Positions 23,611-34,627 of a stretch of 64,000 nt of DNA are shown one piece after another (the first letter of the stretch is position 1; the number at the start of each line of letters is the position of its first letter). This DNA is from Arctopsyche grandis (taxonomy: Eukaryota > Arthropoda > Insecta > Trichoptera > Hydropsychidae). The stretch covers positions 9,486,501 through 9,550,500 of the forward strand of contig NC_135355.1 of assembly GCF_051622035.1 (NCBI RefSeq). Direction: 5' to 3'. The notes beneath the pieces were generated by a model. It saw only the letters and a list, made by a program, of their open reading frames with translations, had not been told where the DNA came from and ran no database searches. Position numbers and translations under genes: made by a program.

Positions 23611-24615
23611 ACGGGCATATTTATGCCTAAATATGTAGGTATATGAAATTTTGCTGATATTTTTTGGTGTTACATTTTGGTATTTTAAAGTTATTTTGAT
23701 ATCTTAAAGATATACATCTTTCAAGTTTTGCATAGTATTTTTCTATGATTAACTGAGTGATTGAGATTAATATTTTCTATTTTCGGAACTGGGAATTGCG
23801 TAAAAAGTGTTTGTGTAGTGAAATGTGATTTCTTTATTAGTATATTGTTTATACATATTACATATTGTATTGTTTTTTGGGGCTCGAAATTCAATCACGA
23901 TTTAATATTTATTCGACTTCTCAATTTCGCGATGTTGTCTTGTGAGTTTGAATACCATGATAGCTTGTAATAAAAAAATGGAGATGAATAGAAATCATAT
24001 CGCATACTAATGTCTTCAGCCTTTGATAGTTATTGTAGATTGTATTATTTATTTTGCGGATTTGGGCGTAGCGCGCGCCGCTGCTGACCGTTTACCATTG
24101 TCACCGGACAAATGACGATATTACATTTTTACAACGGCATAATGGCAATAATGGCGAACAATAGAGATTGGCGGGTGTCTGGGGGGAGGGTGGAAACTTT
24201 TTTACGATTTTTTGCCACGTCCGTTAAAAAAGATGCGTGCGTCGCGGCGGGCTGGTAAAGTGGCGGGCACGTTGCGTGCCACGTGGCACGCGAATTAAGC
24301 GCTTTTTTGCACGACGTTCGCGCACACGACACCAACGACACCAACCACCCCGATCACACTGTGAATACAAACCGGAATAAATAAAACGGCGGGAAATCCG
24401 AATAGACATAACTGGCTCTGCCCCAAGTTATACATGTCTAGTATACTTGAAGGAACTATCACCAAAAAATCTCTTTGTATGTTATTATTTTTTCATGTTT
24501 ATCATATTGTTGGTTCTACTGATACTAGTACAAAAATAAACTGACAGTTTATTTATTACGATATTGCTATAATGACGATACAGATTTACTCCAGGGTGTC
24601 ATAATAGCTAATAAT
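23611..24615. other. Unassigned DNA with GC-rich patch
   Basis: The patch at about 24060-24390 is GC-rich (ACGTGGCACGCGAATTAAGC and similar) and has overlapping minus-strand frames without motifs. No gene called. Confidence 0.45.
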
Positions 24616-24885
24616 ATATAAGTCGTTATATTTGAATATGGCGGAAATTTAATTTTCAGTTCCAAAAACAGTATTTCTGTTTGACTACATTCACAAATTA
24701 TTATCACTTATTTTAATTCGGTATGTCCAGAATCTCAGAAAGGCAGAATAAATGGATTACAGGCCAAAATAAAACTATTTTTAAATATTGTTAAACGGAA
24801 AACATTATATTTAATGTTTTACGAGATATTTCTCGAAACGAAGATAAGTGGACTTATACCACTTTCAATTATAACGGCTTTTATA
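24616..24885. mobile_element. TATGAGCC-family MITE, copy 4
   Basis: Diverged ends ATAAGTCGTTATATTTGAAT and TTTCAATTATAACGGCTTTT. The body (CAGTTCCAAAAACAGTATTT, ATTTCTCGAAACGAAGATAA) matches the family, in the orientation of copy 1. Confidence 0.85.
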
Positions 24886-27729
24886 TAAATATACCTGAAT
24901 AAAATTCATCAATAAAATAGATACAAAAAGTATGCAAATGTAATAAAAATGGAAACAAAATAAATTAATACGTGAAAACAAATATACATATGTATGTATA
25001 CATACATCTATGATCTTAAATTAAACAATCCCTCAAATACATAAATCAGCATATTGTAGATTAAAATCCAAGCTAACAACAATCTGGTTAAACAGCTTGA
25101 TGCCCCTTGTGACAGATGTTTTTTTTTTTATTACAGATAAACCTATTTTTTTGTACATATGTTAGTACTAACTATTTCAAAAACTTAACAAATACCATTA
25201 TATTTTAATACAACACTATAGAGATATCTATGGACAAATTCGATATACAGTAATTTTTTTGCGAGAAATATATACATTTCACAGAGTAGAGAGTTGTATA
25301 ATAAATATAAATATAATTATACAATATGTAACTATGTATAATAAGTACATATATGCTTAGAACGGGAAATTCTCATTTTATTTTTATCTTATTTTTTTAT
25401 TACTACATTACACATTTATTCCAGTTTGCATGTCCATATAAAAACGTTTATACAATATAATATTTTGTCGGCGAATAAACGCCGGCTCGATTGCACAAAA
25501 TCATAATATCACATTACAATATTTCATTGCAATTGACACGTCAAATTATTATTTTAATAACGGCGCTATAGAAGCGGCATGTCAAACGATATTTATATCG
25601 ACATGTAGACTGGGGTTAAAACCACCCCGTCTCTTTTAGTACATCATTCGACCGAATGCAAGCAAAAAATAATTCACACGAGAGGCGACCAAACTAATTA
25701 AGTTAGTATTATGATTTTTTTTACATATTATCAGTTTACAGATGTACATAGTATGTAGATATTTACATATATAACTGATACAAGAGCCATTTGTTGATTT
25801 TCGTGATTTTTTTTATACTAACATACGTTCAAAAAATTCATTAGATTCATACAATTTTTCAAACTGAAAAAAAAATATTGGATAGCTTTACTAATTACAA
25901 AAGTAAGAAGTAATCTCACTGATCTGTTATGTTTTTGTCAAATATGTATGTATGATCAAACGAAAGAAAAGTGTTAAAAGAAATAAAATCTAAAATGCCC
26001 ATTCAATTTTAACTTGTTTATTTTTATTCAATTTCAGTTGTCAAACAACGGACAAGCCTCGTACTAGGCAAAAATTATACGCGAATACTTAACGTTTCGA
26101 AATCAATATCAATCAATCAATGATATCGTTCGCGAATGAAGCTGAAAATTTTCAATAAAATTAAGTGTCGACTATAGTCTTTTTGAATATTATCGTCTGC
26201 AAATCCGTACATCGCATGCAGCATCCGTGTATTTTGTTCAGAAAAATTATTTGCATCGGTTACTAGTTGCATATGTATAGGTACATAGTATGTACGTATG
26301 ATACGAAGTGATTTTCAGTGAGTTTTTTTTTTAATTTAATTAATTAGTAGTGTTGAAATTTTCCTTCATGTGTGTAAAATAAACGCAATTTATCCATATG
26401 ATAAATAGTGCTCGCATATTAATTTTTCTATTATTTTATTTTTTATTTGGTATTTAAACATTTCAGTTAATTTAGCAACTTATCTGTTTATTTTTATGGG
26501 TATTCCGCCGTATACTCTTCTATTGATAATGAAATTAAGCCTTTCCCGGTCAAAAGATAGAATTCTTCCGCAATCTGTCAAATGCAGTGAAAGTACATAA
26601 TATACAGCATCAACATATAACACTATAACACGAAATTTAAACTCGGCGTTTCATCATCTGTCATTTTCTTCCTTTTATTTTTTCTGGTTTGGTATTAATG
26701 CTTAATTTATCAGAAAAATTGTCAACATTTATGAAAATTTGATCTACACTGTTCTTTCAAAAATCTTTTAAAATTATCAATAAGCCCTTGTATTAATTTC
26801 GACGATCTATAAATATCTTGATCTTTTTTTTAAGTTTTGCTTCACGCTACGAACGCCCTTCAGATTTTGCGCCCTTGGCAAATGTCCCATTGCCAATGCC
26901 TTGGTACGGTTCTGCACACACACATTAACACGCAAAAATTGAATTTCAACCTCACCGTGGCTTTACAACTTATATTTTGATTTGATAGTATGATATTATT
27001 TTATCGAACAAAAAAATCATAAAAATATAAAATTTTATGACTTATATTAATTGAGTATAATAATAATTTATTTACATACATACAAATATGTATAATATGT
27101 TCAAATGTTCAACTCTCGAATATTCTGTCATTTATTAATAAGTGCGTATGACAGGATTGAGATCTCTATCTGGTATGTGCGTGAAAACGCTAGTCTGTAT
27201 TGACCCCGATTTTTTAACATAATAATTAAAACGAAAGTTAGACTCTATCCCCATCGCAGGATCGGGGACTGTATGTGACAACTTAATCCCGAAACAATCG
27301 GCACGTGGCTCCACCCCTGGTGCTTCGCAGTTATCTGCTTTCGATTCACCATTTCTTTTTTCTTTTTTTCGTCAGCCGCTGTTATTTACAGATTTTCAAT
27401 TACTTTCCGAACATCCGTCGGCTCTACGCTATTTCCATACATACATAGTTATTTGCATATTAATTTCCTTTTTTATTTAAATTCTGTATAAAATTTTATA
27501 ATATTTTCTTATTTAACAATACGTTGTACGAAACAATATATTTCTCTCAGTAAAATTTTTATTTCATAATAAATTATAAATTTTCATTTTAGGACTATTA
27601 ACCATAAAAAATCATACCTTCTTTCCCAAAAATCCAAAATAAATTTCAATTTCGTAAATCCGTTTTTATTCATATACATATGTATACATATTTTATTTTA
27701 TTTTTAGAAAATCAATACCACAGTGACTT
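24886..27729. other. Long unassigned AT-rich stretch
   Basis: No element or exon recognised. Slightly GC-richer patches lie at about 25470-25690, 26860-26960 and 27230-27430. CATA/TATG microsatellite tracts are scattered. It may be intronic or intergenic. Confidence 0.4.
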
Positions 27730-27764
27730 GACAGGTAGCCCCATAGCGTCACTATGGTTATAAT

Positions 27765-27895
27765 TAGAGGTAGGATAGTCACAGTGCTATCCATTGTTCC
27801 ATTTTTGTAAATCCTTTGTAAAATAGGTTCGGCAAACCTTTAACAATGCATTTACAACCTTTGAACAATACGTGGCACCTTCTGGGTCCGGTGAC
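27765..27895. mobile_element. Fold-back element, copy 1 (family also at 51686-51850)
   Basis: TAGAGGTAGGA, then CCATTGTTCCATTTTTGTAAA, AGGTTCGGCAAACCTTTAAC, AATGCATTTACAACCTTTGA and GGGTCCGGTGACTAG. The left and right halves are inverted (TTGTAAATCC...AGGTT against AACCT...GGATTTACAA-like), so transcripts would fold into a hairpin. The same blocks occur in the same order at 51686-51850. No ORF. Confidence 0.75.
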
Positions 27896-28009
27896 TAGTT
27901 ATAATACAAATATAAGTAAACATAAATCAAGAATCATGAAATCATAAAAAAATATAAAAATCCAGTAAATATGTATGTATAATAAAAAAAAAATAAATAA
28001 GATTGAAAA

Positions 28010-28894
28010 TTATATCGTGCTATGTAGGATGTGTTCGACCAACTCAACATAACTGGCATTGAAGAGGTCCAAGTAAAGTGCCAGTAAGTTAAGGAGTCGA
28101 ACAGCTCTCGAGACGGGGGAGTTCATGAGTACGTTTGTTTTAGCCCTAATTGGCAAAAATATATCATGTTTTCGCAAAACCCTATGATTTTCCGGGGCCC
28201 AAAATTTTAGCTTCTCCAGGATAGCGGGATTGTGAATCTCTCCTCTAAGTAATTTTACAAAATTTTTCCCAAGAAATAAATCTTTTCTCTTTGACAGGGA
28301 GTTGAAACCCAAAGATCCCAAGACAAAGGCACTAGGGAAGAGATATGGATAAAATCCAAATGTCTTCAAATAAAAATTTCTAATGAATTTCCTTTGGACA
28401 CCTTCCAATATTAAAGAGAAACGAAGTTGATAGGTACACCATACATATAATGGAGCCAGACTCAAGCACACTGCGAACTAATGTACAGTTTAAGAGACGA
28501 ATGGCAATGAGCCCTAGATCTGACGAATTGCCCTATCACAGATATTCCCAATGTGGATGTCCAAATAATTGAAACTCCAATTATTTTCGAAGACGATTCC
28601 CAGATCAGATATAAATAATTTTCTCTGAAGAAGAGAATCATAAAATTTATACGGATACTTAATAGGAGAACGAGAACGAGAGTAAGAAATGATCCGACAC
28701 TTTAGGATATTGAAGGGAAGTTTATTGACATTAGCCCATTCAAAAATAGAATTCAAATCCTCTTGCAAATAATGAGCGTCAGGTATATACATACATATAT
28801 ACATATGTATATGTATACATATGTATATATGTACACAGAAGTCTGAATCAACAAATTTGCTTCGTTCACGTTTTGAATAATTCCTTACAAACAT
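28010..28894 (-). pseudogene. Jockey-like LINE remnant, RT C-terminal part
   Basis: Two minus-strand frames (28894-28514 and 28471-28010) join by a frameshift near 28490. The first reads LQEDLNSIFEWANVNKL, then ILKCRIISYSRSRSPI and ISDLGIVFENNWSFNYLDI, which is the end of an RT domain (the thumb-proximal K-rich block and the LGV-type block) of the Jockey/I/CR1 group. The second continues WCTYQLRFSLILEGVQRKFI and the typical C-terminal LINE segment. The endonuclease, the catalytic FADD region and the 3' hairpin are absent. A TACATA array (28785-28835) interrupts its upstream end. A relative lies at 34565-36350. Confidence 0.85.
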
Positions 28895-29149
28895 ATTCCA
28901 AAATTTGATTCAAAGGACATAAGCTTCTCAATTCGTGTTTTATGCATGTTTATAAAAAAATGTTAAAATTAATGATTAAAAATATTATTAGAAAACACCG
29001 ACCCATTATTATAATATTTACTTATAAGTTACGACCTAGATTTATATATGTATGTATACATCCAACACATATCTATGAGGAATATAAATATGAATTATGT
29101 GCATATGATACAGTGAAATTATAGCAGCAGTGAAATCATAATTGAAAAC

Positions 29150-29420
29150 GTCTCTCATCCATCTTATCCATCCATATGCCATGTGGCCGTCCCTACACCC
29201 TTTTAAATTTTCCCGGCTACCATTCGTGCACTTCTTTCATCCCGTTCTCCTACGTCACCCGTCCCCTTCCATTTCAATCTCTTCACTCTCTCCACTTTAT
29301 CAGCTACCCTTTTCACACATTCCACCCACGTATTCCGTTTTATATATTTCCTCGTTGTGCCGAGCATACTGCGTTTCATACTTCTTTGAGCGTATTAAAC
29401 TCAAAACAGCATTTATATTA
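29150..29420 (-). pseudogene. RTE fragment
   Basis: The complement matches the RTE ORF near its C-terminus. CTTTCATCCCGTTCTCCTAC, CATTTCAATCTCTTCACTCT, TTTCCTCGTTGTGCCGAGCA and CATACTTCTTTGAGCG correspond to the blocks at about 58190-58365. It is truncated at both ends, with internal indels. It lies just upstream of the candidate exon. Confidence 0.85.
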
Positions 29421-29446
29421 ATAAAATGAATATAATCATTTCACAG

Positions 29447-29903
29447 TCGCTGCACTTCACTGATAATAACATTTGTCATTTTATGGATCACTCCCGGAAG
29501 ATTTGCTCAGGTCGTTCTGAAATATTCTATTAAGAGTTTCAATTGGGATTTAAAGTTGAAGGAGTTGTGTGCAGGGCCTGTATTCACGAATGGCAATATT
29601 CGGCGTAGCGAAAAGCATAATCAGGTTATAAAACAATTTGTCGGTGAACTGATGCGTGCCGAGAAAGCCGCGCGCGCGAGTCCCGCGAAACCACCACGAT
29701 ATTCAATTATGACGAATCGTCGTGATTTATCGGAATCCCATCAGTACATGGGTGACTTGGGACGCCAATACGGAACCCCCTACCCCCCCTCTTCCCCCTA
29801 TCTCCCCCTTGTTCCTCTCTCAACCAACTCTAATGGATCGCTAATAACATTATCTGAAGACGAGGGAGCACTCGACTTACCAACAATGGCAATGATATAA
29901 TAA
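29447..29903 (+). CDS. Candidate terminal exon of an unrecognised gene
   Basis: A possible 3' splice site (ATCATTTCACAG, ending at 29446) opens a frame that runs without stop to TAA at 29901-29903. An alternative acceptor (TTTGCTCAG, ending 29510) lies in the same frame. The protein starts with a hydrophobic stretch (SLIITFVILWI), then AQVVLKYSIKSFNWDLKLKE. A basic segment follows (RRSEKHNQVIKQFVGELMRA), then a Ser/Pro-rich tail (TPYPPSSPYLPLVPL) and the ending SEDEGALDLPTMAMI. Complexity and GC content are higher than in surrounding DNA, and codon use looks protein-like from about 29556. That pattern could be the cytoplasmic tail of a membrane protein. I do not recognise the family. No AATAAA lies close downstream and no partner exon is found, so it may be spurious or a pseudogene. 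Confidence 0.4.
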
Positions 29904-30111
29904 TTACTCGCCGAAAAAACCAATTTAATATTATTTGAAAAGTCCATGCTTTCTCGCCATTATCGTGACTTAGGATAATGTAAAGAAATTAGATGTGAAA
30001 TATTTTCTACATCATCGACACTATTGCAAAATCAACCAATATGTGATAATTAAAAAGATGTTTCGGGTCAGTGGATATTTTCTTTTTAGAACAGTATTTT
30101 AGTGAATAATA

Positions 30112-30427
30112 ATGTGGCGAAGAGATTTGGTGATTGGTGCTCGTCGACCACTGATTTACTAGCACTGATTACCTGATCTCGCGTTCGTGCTAAAAAGGCC
30201 TCAAAGTATAAACGAGCCATATACAACAACCAATAAGGTTTCGCGACCCATCGACCAATGATCTCTCTGTGCAAAGAGTACTCGATGGGTATAAATATTC
30301 GGCGGTTTTGGTCCGTGCTTCATTCGGAGCTGGAAGGCCAACGGATCAAGAGCAATAAACTACCTCTACCACTACTGCTGCGTCTGTCAATTCGATCTTG
30401 GAAACCCATCTACACTTCCACGCTACA
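30112..30427 (+). mobile_element. LTR-like block (U3-R-U5 arrangement)
   Basis: The segment starts TGTGGCGAAG and ends with CACGCTACA. It holds a TATA box (GGGTATAAATATTCGG, about 30288), an initiator-like TTCATTCGG about 30 bp downstream (about 30320) and AATAAA at about 30353. It is followed by TTGGTGTCAAACAAG, which looks like a retroelement primer-binding site (a TGGTGTC start is common in insect Gypsy-group elements). No gag/pol and no second LTR are present, so it would be a 5' LTR plus leader remnant. An ordinary TATA promoter is the main alternative. Confidence 0.45.
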
Positions 30428-30439
30428 TTGGTGTCAAAC

Positions 30440-30537
30440 AAGTGAAGTCTTAGCCCGTTAACTCAAATGGGTCACTCGAAATTGTCAAATGAGTCACTTG
30501 GTGACCCGAGGGTCATATGTTGCCGATGCCTGCTCTA
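30440..30537. mobile_element. hAT-like terminal fragment
   Basis: The stretch CACTTGGTGACCCGAGGGTC, then TTGCCGATGCCTGCTCTA, reads on the complement as TAGAGCAGGCATCGGCAACA. A CAGGCATCGGCAA start is typical of some hAT families. Only one end is seen. Confidence 0.4.
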
Positions 30538-30959
30538 GTGGTTGATGTAAACTACTAACCTAAAGATGATTCAGAAATCTGCACCTATGTACATACATGC
30601 ATAAGTATATTCTCCATCCTTTCATATTTACATACATACATACATATAATCATTTCTAGTCGCTCGCAACTTGATTTTTAAAAGTTACTAATCCAGTAAG
30701 TGTTTTTTCAACACATTTTTTATCTTCATAATACATTTCATATGTTGTTAAATGAAAAACACTTTAGAGACAAAAATCTAAAGTTTATATGTAGATTATT
30801 GCAAAGTTTAGATTCTATATTATAAGAATAATCTTCTTGGCGAGCAATATGCTCGTTTACTGATAATGGTTTATCTTTTTGACGATAAGATTGTTTGTAC
30901 CATACTTATACATATACTTGTACATATACATACATATATATTTTATTATTTTTATAGTG
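30538..30959. other. Unassigned AT-rich DNA
   Basis: Nothing recognised apart from TACATA tracts. Confidence 0.5.
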
Positions 30960-31050
30960 TTTTAATATTTTATTATGTAGGCCATTGTGGCGCATTAGGT
31001 TCTTCCTGTAATGCCACAATGGTCAAAAACGTTAAATAAATAAATAAATA
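30960..31050 (+). mobile_element. LINE 3' tail with terminal hairpin (family A), solo
   Basis: A very short 5'-truncated copy: hairpin at 30982-31022 followed by TCAAAAACGTTAAATAAATA and an AAAT-repeat tail. The hairpin is base-for-base identical to the one at 10575-10615, in the opposite orientation. Confidence 0.85.
30982..31022 (+). other. Conserved 3' stem-loop, family A
   Basis: Stem CCATTGTGGC/GCCACAATGG, loop starting GCATTAGG and ending CCTGTAAT. An inner ATTA/TAAT pairing can extend the stem past a GC bulge. Confidence 0.88.
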
Positions 31051-33136
31051 TTTTTGTTTTTCAAAACTTGCGTTTCTATTACAATTCATATGACAAAAAT
31101 CTATTTCTCACTAAATTGTTTCCTATTCCTAAAAAAAGTAATAATAAACCCACTGAAAAAGTAACCTACTCAAAGCGAAATTGAAATCAAATATGTATAT
31201 GAAATTGAAATGATTCCGATGATAGGTTTTTAAAAATTTCATGTACATTTAATGAGTGTGTGCACACATCAAAGAATAATGAGATCTCGTGCGTCCCCCG
31301 TGTTTTGTTAAAATAAAATGATAATAAAAAAGCCGCATAGCCCCGGGGTACGTTTGGGGTGAAGCTGTAAATACCCTGGCAAATAATAGACCACAACGAT
31401 AATTCTATTGCTCAGATTCCAATATAACTCCGTCCTGAAACCATGATTCAATTTGCCCGTTGGGAATTCCATTTAGAGACTCGTCGATTGCCGTTCAATA
31501 TCGCCGTTTTTATTTTGGCATAGCGAAACCATATTTTGTTCACTCAAATTATTTATTTTAATTTTTCTTTTCACATATTCCAAATATCTTCGTCCAAAAT
31601 ATGTACATATGTGTGTATACGTTTATATTTATCCTGTATATTTGACGGGAGCACCGCCGTCATACTACATATGTATGTACATACATACATGTATATGTAT
31701 ATAGGTACATATGTACACCGAAGTTAAGCTCGGGTCGTCCCATTTTATTTTCCCCACGTTTTATATAATGAGATCAAATAAAAATCAAATTAACTCTCAT
31801 AGCATTATTATACATAACTCAAAGCTCCCTATCACTTAACTCACTTAGTCAAACATAGTGCATGCCACGTATACATAAAGCGTAATCAAATAATAAAAGT
31901 ATGCGCTTATTTTGCGTAGTATTAAGTTCGTATTCAGAGAAAAGTTGTCATAAAACTTTCATTATATAAAGCTTGATTTTTCCAATGTTCGTTTATGTCA
32001 AAAGAGTGGTGTGTATGATGTGTTTGTGTTTAAATATATGATGTGTTTAAACATTGGCTTTTGACTTTTCATATTGTACTATGTTGCCGCCGGATGTTGG
32101 AAAACCTCTGATTGTGACGCATTCCAAAAGAGAATTTGTCATGAAACTTTTATGACACGTCTGTACATATGTCCGAGAACGATATAACGTAGATATATGT
32201 TTCATAGTGGTGTTATCAAGCGCTAGCAGATTTAAATCCACCGCCCACCCTCAAAACATATATAACACAGTGACATGGGTACATGGTACCCTACCCTTTG
32301 CGTCCCTTTTTTATTTTCATTTTTTTTTATTCGATTTTTCGAAGCGGAAAATGTTTATGGTAGGGACGATTTTCAATGTTCCTGGGTACTGAGTAACAAC
32401 AGCCATATATTACAGCATAAATCCTCGAATGCTTGTTACATACGAGCGGTCAATGCCGTTAAACTATACACACGACAAAAAAAATCACATACCACTTTTC
32501 TATCGGAGACAATGTCGTCCTTCTTCAGATGAAATAAATTAAAATTTTAAAATATAATATATTTTATGATTTAATCCATAGATAACGTTTTCATACCTAC
32601 ATATGTATGTAAATATACAATTTGAATACTTTCCATTGTCTTTTAATGTCTCTATTATGACAAAGGATGCTAAAATGTAAACGTCGTAATTCAGTTGACA
32701 TTTTTTATATTTCATTTTTTCATTCGTCGTAAATATTATTTACGCGAAAAATTTCAAAAGGACGGGAGAAAAAATTCTCACATTTCCTTTTTCGATGTGT
32801 GCGTATATGACACATAAACAAATTATAGCGGAAAATGTGCAAATATATTACACGTTAATATGCCACAGTAAACGCAATAACTGTACTAACAAGAAATGCT
32901 TTGTGAGCCAAATTATGTATTTTTTAACGAAATCGTTTTATACAGAGAATTCTTTGATAAAAATAAATTTTAAATGACGTAGATGGTAAAAATTTAAAGT
33001 ATAAATTTTTAAAATTTAGCAATGAAAATTACATTATCAGTTTGTATACTAACAAGCATGTATAATCAACCCTAATATGACAGAAAAATATTTCCTATAC
33101 AATGTATAATACATATGTATGTATGTACATATATAT
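31051..33136. other. Unassigned AT-rich DNA
   Basis: No gene recognised. A GC-richer patch lies at about 31290-31480. TACATA/TATGTA tracts occur near 31660-31715 and 33110-33136. Confidence 0.45.
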
Positions 33137-33673
33137 GTTGCAGTGAAATTAATATTTCACTGACTAAAGTAGTGAGCACGGATATAACAATAGAATTAAA
33201 AATTAACTTCTCAAGGTCAGTGAATTTGCAATTCGAACGCTAATGCACCATGCGATAGTGCACTTCGTACTACCAAACCCACCGTGCATTCGAACGCTGA
33301 CTACCCAGCTGATATGATAAAATGCCATTTTTCAAGACAGTCGTTTATAATTATTTCGAGGATAATATGTGTGTTTCATTCCGTTTGGGATGAATGTAAA
33401 AGCGTCATTCGGGTCATCGTAATCAAAAACTTTGTTTTCTCATACGTAATATCAATTCATTAATAAATTGTAAAGCATTCTAAAAACTAATCTTAGGTTA
33501 GTATTTCACTATTATTCGACTGTCAAAAATTATAATTTCGCTAATAGGGGCCAGTGAATATGTAATTTCCGTATTGAAAATATAACTATACCCAGTGAAA
33601 ATGTAATTGGATTTGAATTCACTGAAAAGTCGGTGAAATTATAATTTCACTGCTGTTATAATTTCAGTGTAAC
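33137..33673. mobile_element. CAGTGAAATT-family TIR element, copy 1
   Basis: The left end is GTTGCAGTGAAATTAATATT(TCACTG). The right end is TATAATTTCAGTGTAAC, its inverse, preceded by another CAGTG repeat (AAATTATAATTTCACTGCTG). The ~537-bp body lacks an ORF. It is collinear with 47412-48362 over ACTTCTCAAGGTCAGTG, TTCGAACGC, GATAGTGCAC, AGCTGATATGATAAAA and GTGTGTTTCATTC. The TACATATAT flanks are palindromic, so the target duplication cannot be read. Confidence 0.85.
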
Positions 33674-33736
33674 ATATATGTACAATACAATATTTCCTAA
33701 TTTTATTTACCAATTAATATGTAAAATTAAATAAAA

Positions 33737-34197
33737 TTTACTAAATTTGAATAAACACCTGTGCGGAAAGATTTTACATGATTTGATAGATACAAAAATT
33801 GTGAACGAATGTATAATATGTATGTATGTATGTATGTATCTATTTGCGAATATTCTGGTATTCAGTATGTGCACCCCAACGAGGCTAACGATCCCAGCCG
33901 TTATAATAACGACGGCAATAACGAGTCGAAATATGAAGAGCGTTCCACTAGAGTAGTGTCAAGACAATTTACTAAATTTGAATAAACACCTGTGCGGAAA
34001 GATTTTACATGATTTGATAGATACAAAAATTGTGAACGAATGTATAATATGTATGTATGTATGTATGTATCTATTTGCGAATATTCTGGTATTCAGTATG
34101 TGCACCCCAACGAGGCTAACGATCCCAGCCGTTATAATAACGACGGCAATAACGAGTCGAAATATGAAGAGCGTTCCACTAGAGTAGTGTCAAGACA
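33737..34197 (+). repeat. 231-bp exact tandem duplication
   Basis: Unit 1 (from 33737) and unit 2 (from 33968) both begin TTTACTAAATTTGAATAAAC and match through TCCACTAGAGTAGTGTCAAG up to 33966 and 34197; I see no difference. A two-base AA overlap at the junction suggests a microhomology or slippage event. The near-absence of divergence points to recent origin, collapse of a polymorphism, or an assembly artefact. The duplicated unit includes the 5' part of the candidate exon. Confidence 0.95.
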
Positions 34198-34447
34198 GTG
34201 TGCAAGTTTGCGAGGTTATATTAGGAATTTGGCCGGTGTTGCGGAACCGGATGCGGCTGCACAGTTTCCGCTCATGTGGAAAATCGACACCGATGAAAGC
34301 AATTATGATTACGTCGGCAATAAACCACTCATTAGTTTAGAGCACATTTTGAATGATGACATTGTTTTGAAATGGAAAGTATTTTTGGATATGAGAAATA
34401 TGCAATGTTTCGTTTTAAATGTGAAAATAACTGAAAAAAATTATTGA
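34082..34447 (+). CDS. Candidate terminal exon, acidic protein, gene unrecognised
   Basis: The coding-like part starts near a possible acceptor (CTGGTATTCAG, ending about 34097). It reads YVHPNEANDPSRYNNDGNNE, continues through VSRQCASLRGYIRNLAGVAE and FPLMWKIDTDESNYDYVGNK, and ends NVKITEKNY with TGA at 34445-34447. AATAAA follows within about 6 bases, as expected of a short 3' UTR. Composition is mixed and polar with many Asn/Asp/Glu, unlike the Tyr/Ile/Lys-rich noise frames around it. The upstream part of the frame (MYNMYVCMYVSI) is translated TATG microsatellite and should be ignored. The first duplicate unit carries a second copy of the exon start, ending after VVSRQ. I recognise no domain. 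It could be a real last exon, a processed pseudogene, or a TE-encoded peptide. Confidence 0.4.
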   Translation, partial: YSGIQYVHPNEANDPSRYNNDGNNESKYEERSTRVVSRQCASLRGYIRNLAGVAEPDAAAQFPLMWKIDTDESNYDYVGNKPLISLEHILNDDIVLKWKVFLDMRNMQCFVLNVKITEKNY

Positions 34448-34586
34448 AAATAAATTTCTACTTCCTAATGTCTTGTCTGCATTCAAATCTGATATAATTA
34501 GTAATGAACTTTGAGATGAACTTATTAGTTAAAAAGGCTACCTTTTTTAATTAAAGGTAAAATTTATTTTATTTAACGATTTTTGA

Positions 34587-34627
34587 CTATTATGGCATTA
34601 CAGGAAGAACCGAATGCGCCACAATGT
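34587..34627 (-). other. Conserved 3' stem-loop, family A (degenerate copy)
   Basis: The complement reads ACATTGTGGC, loop GCATTCGG...CCTGTAAT, then GCCATAATAG. The inner eight stem positions still pair (one as G:T); the two outer pairs are lost. It links this hairpin to RT-coding LINE remnants. Confidence 0.75.

Noticed and set aside
24129..24409. Arg/Cys-rich minus-strand frames
   Set aside because: Overlapping frames in a GC-rich patch, no start context or domain.
33755..34060. Two identical 69-residue frames
   Set aside because: They include translated TATG microsatellite and arise from the tandem duplication; only the part after VHPNEANDPS looks coding.
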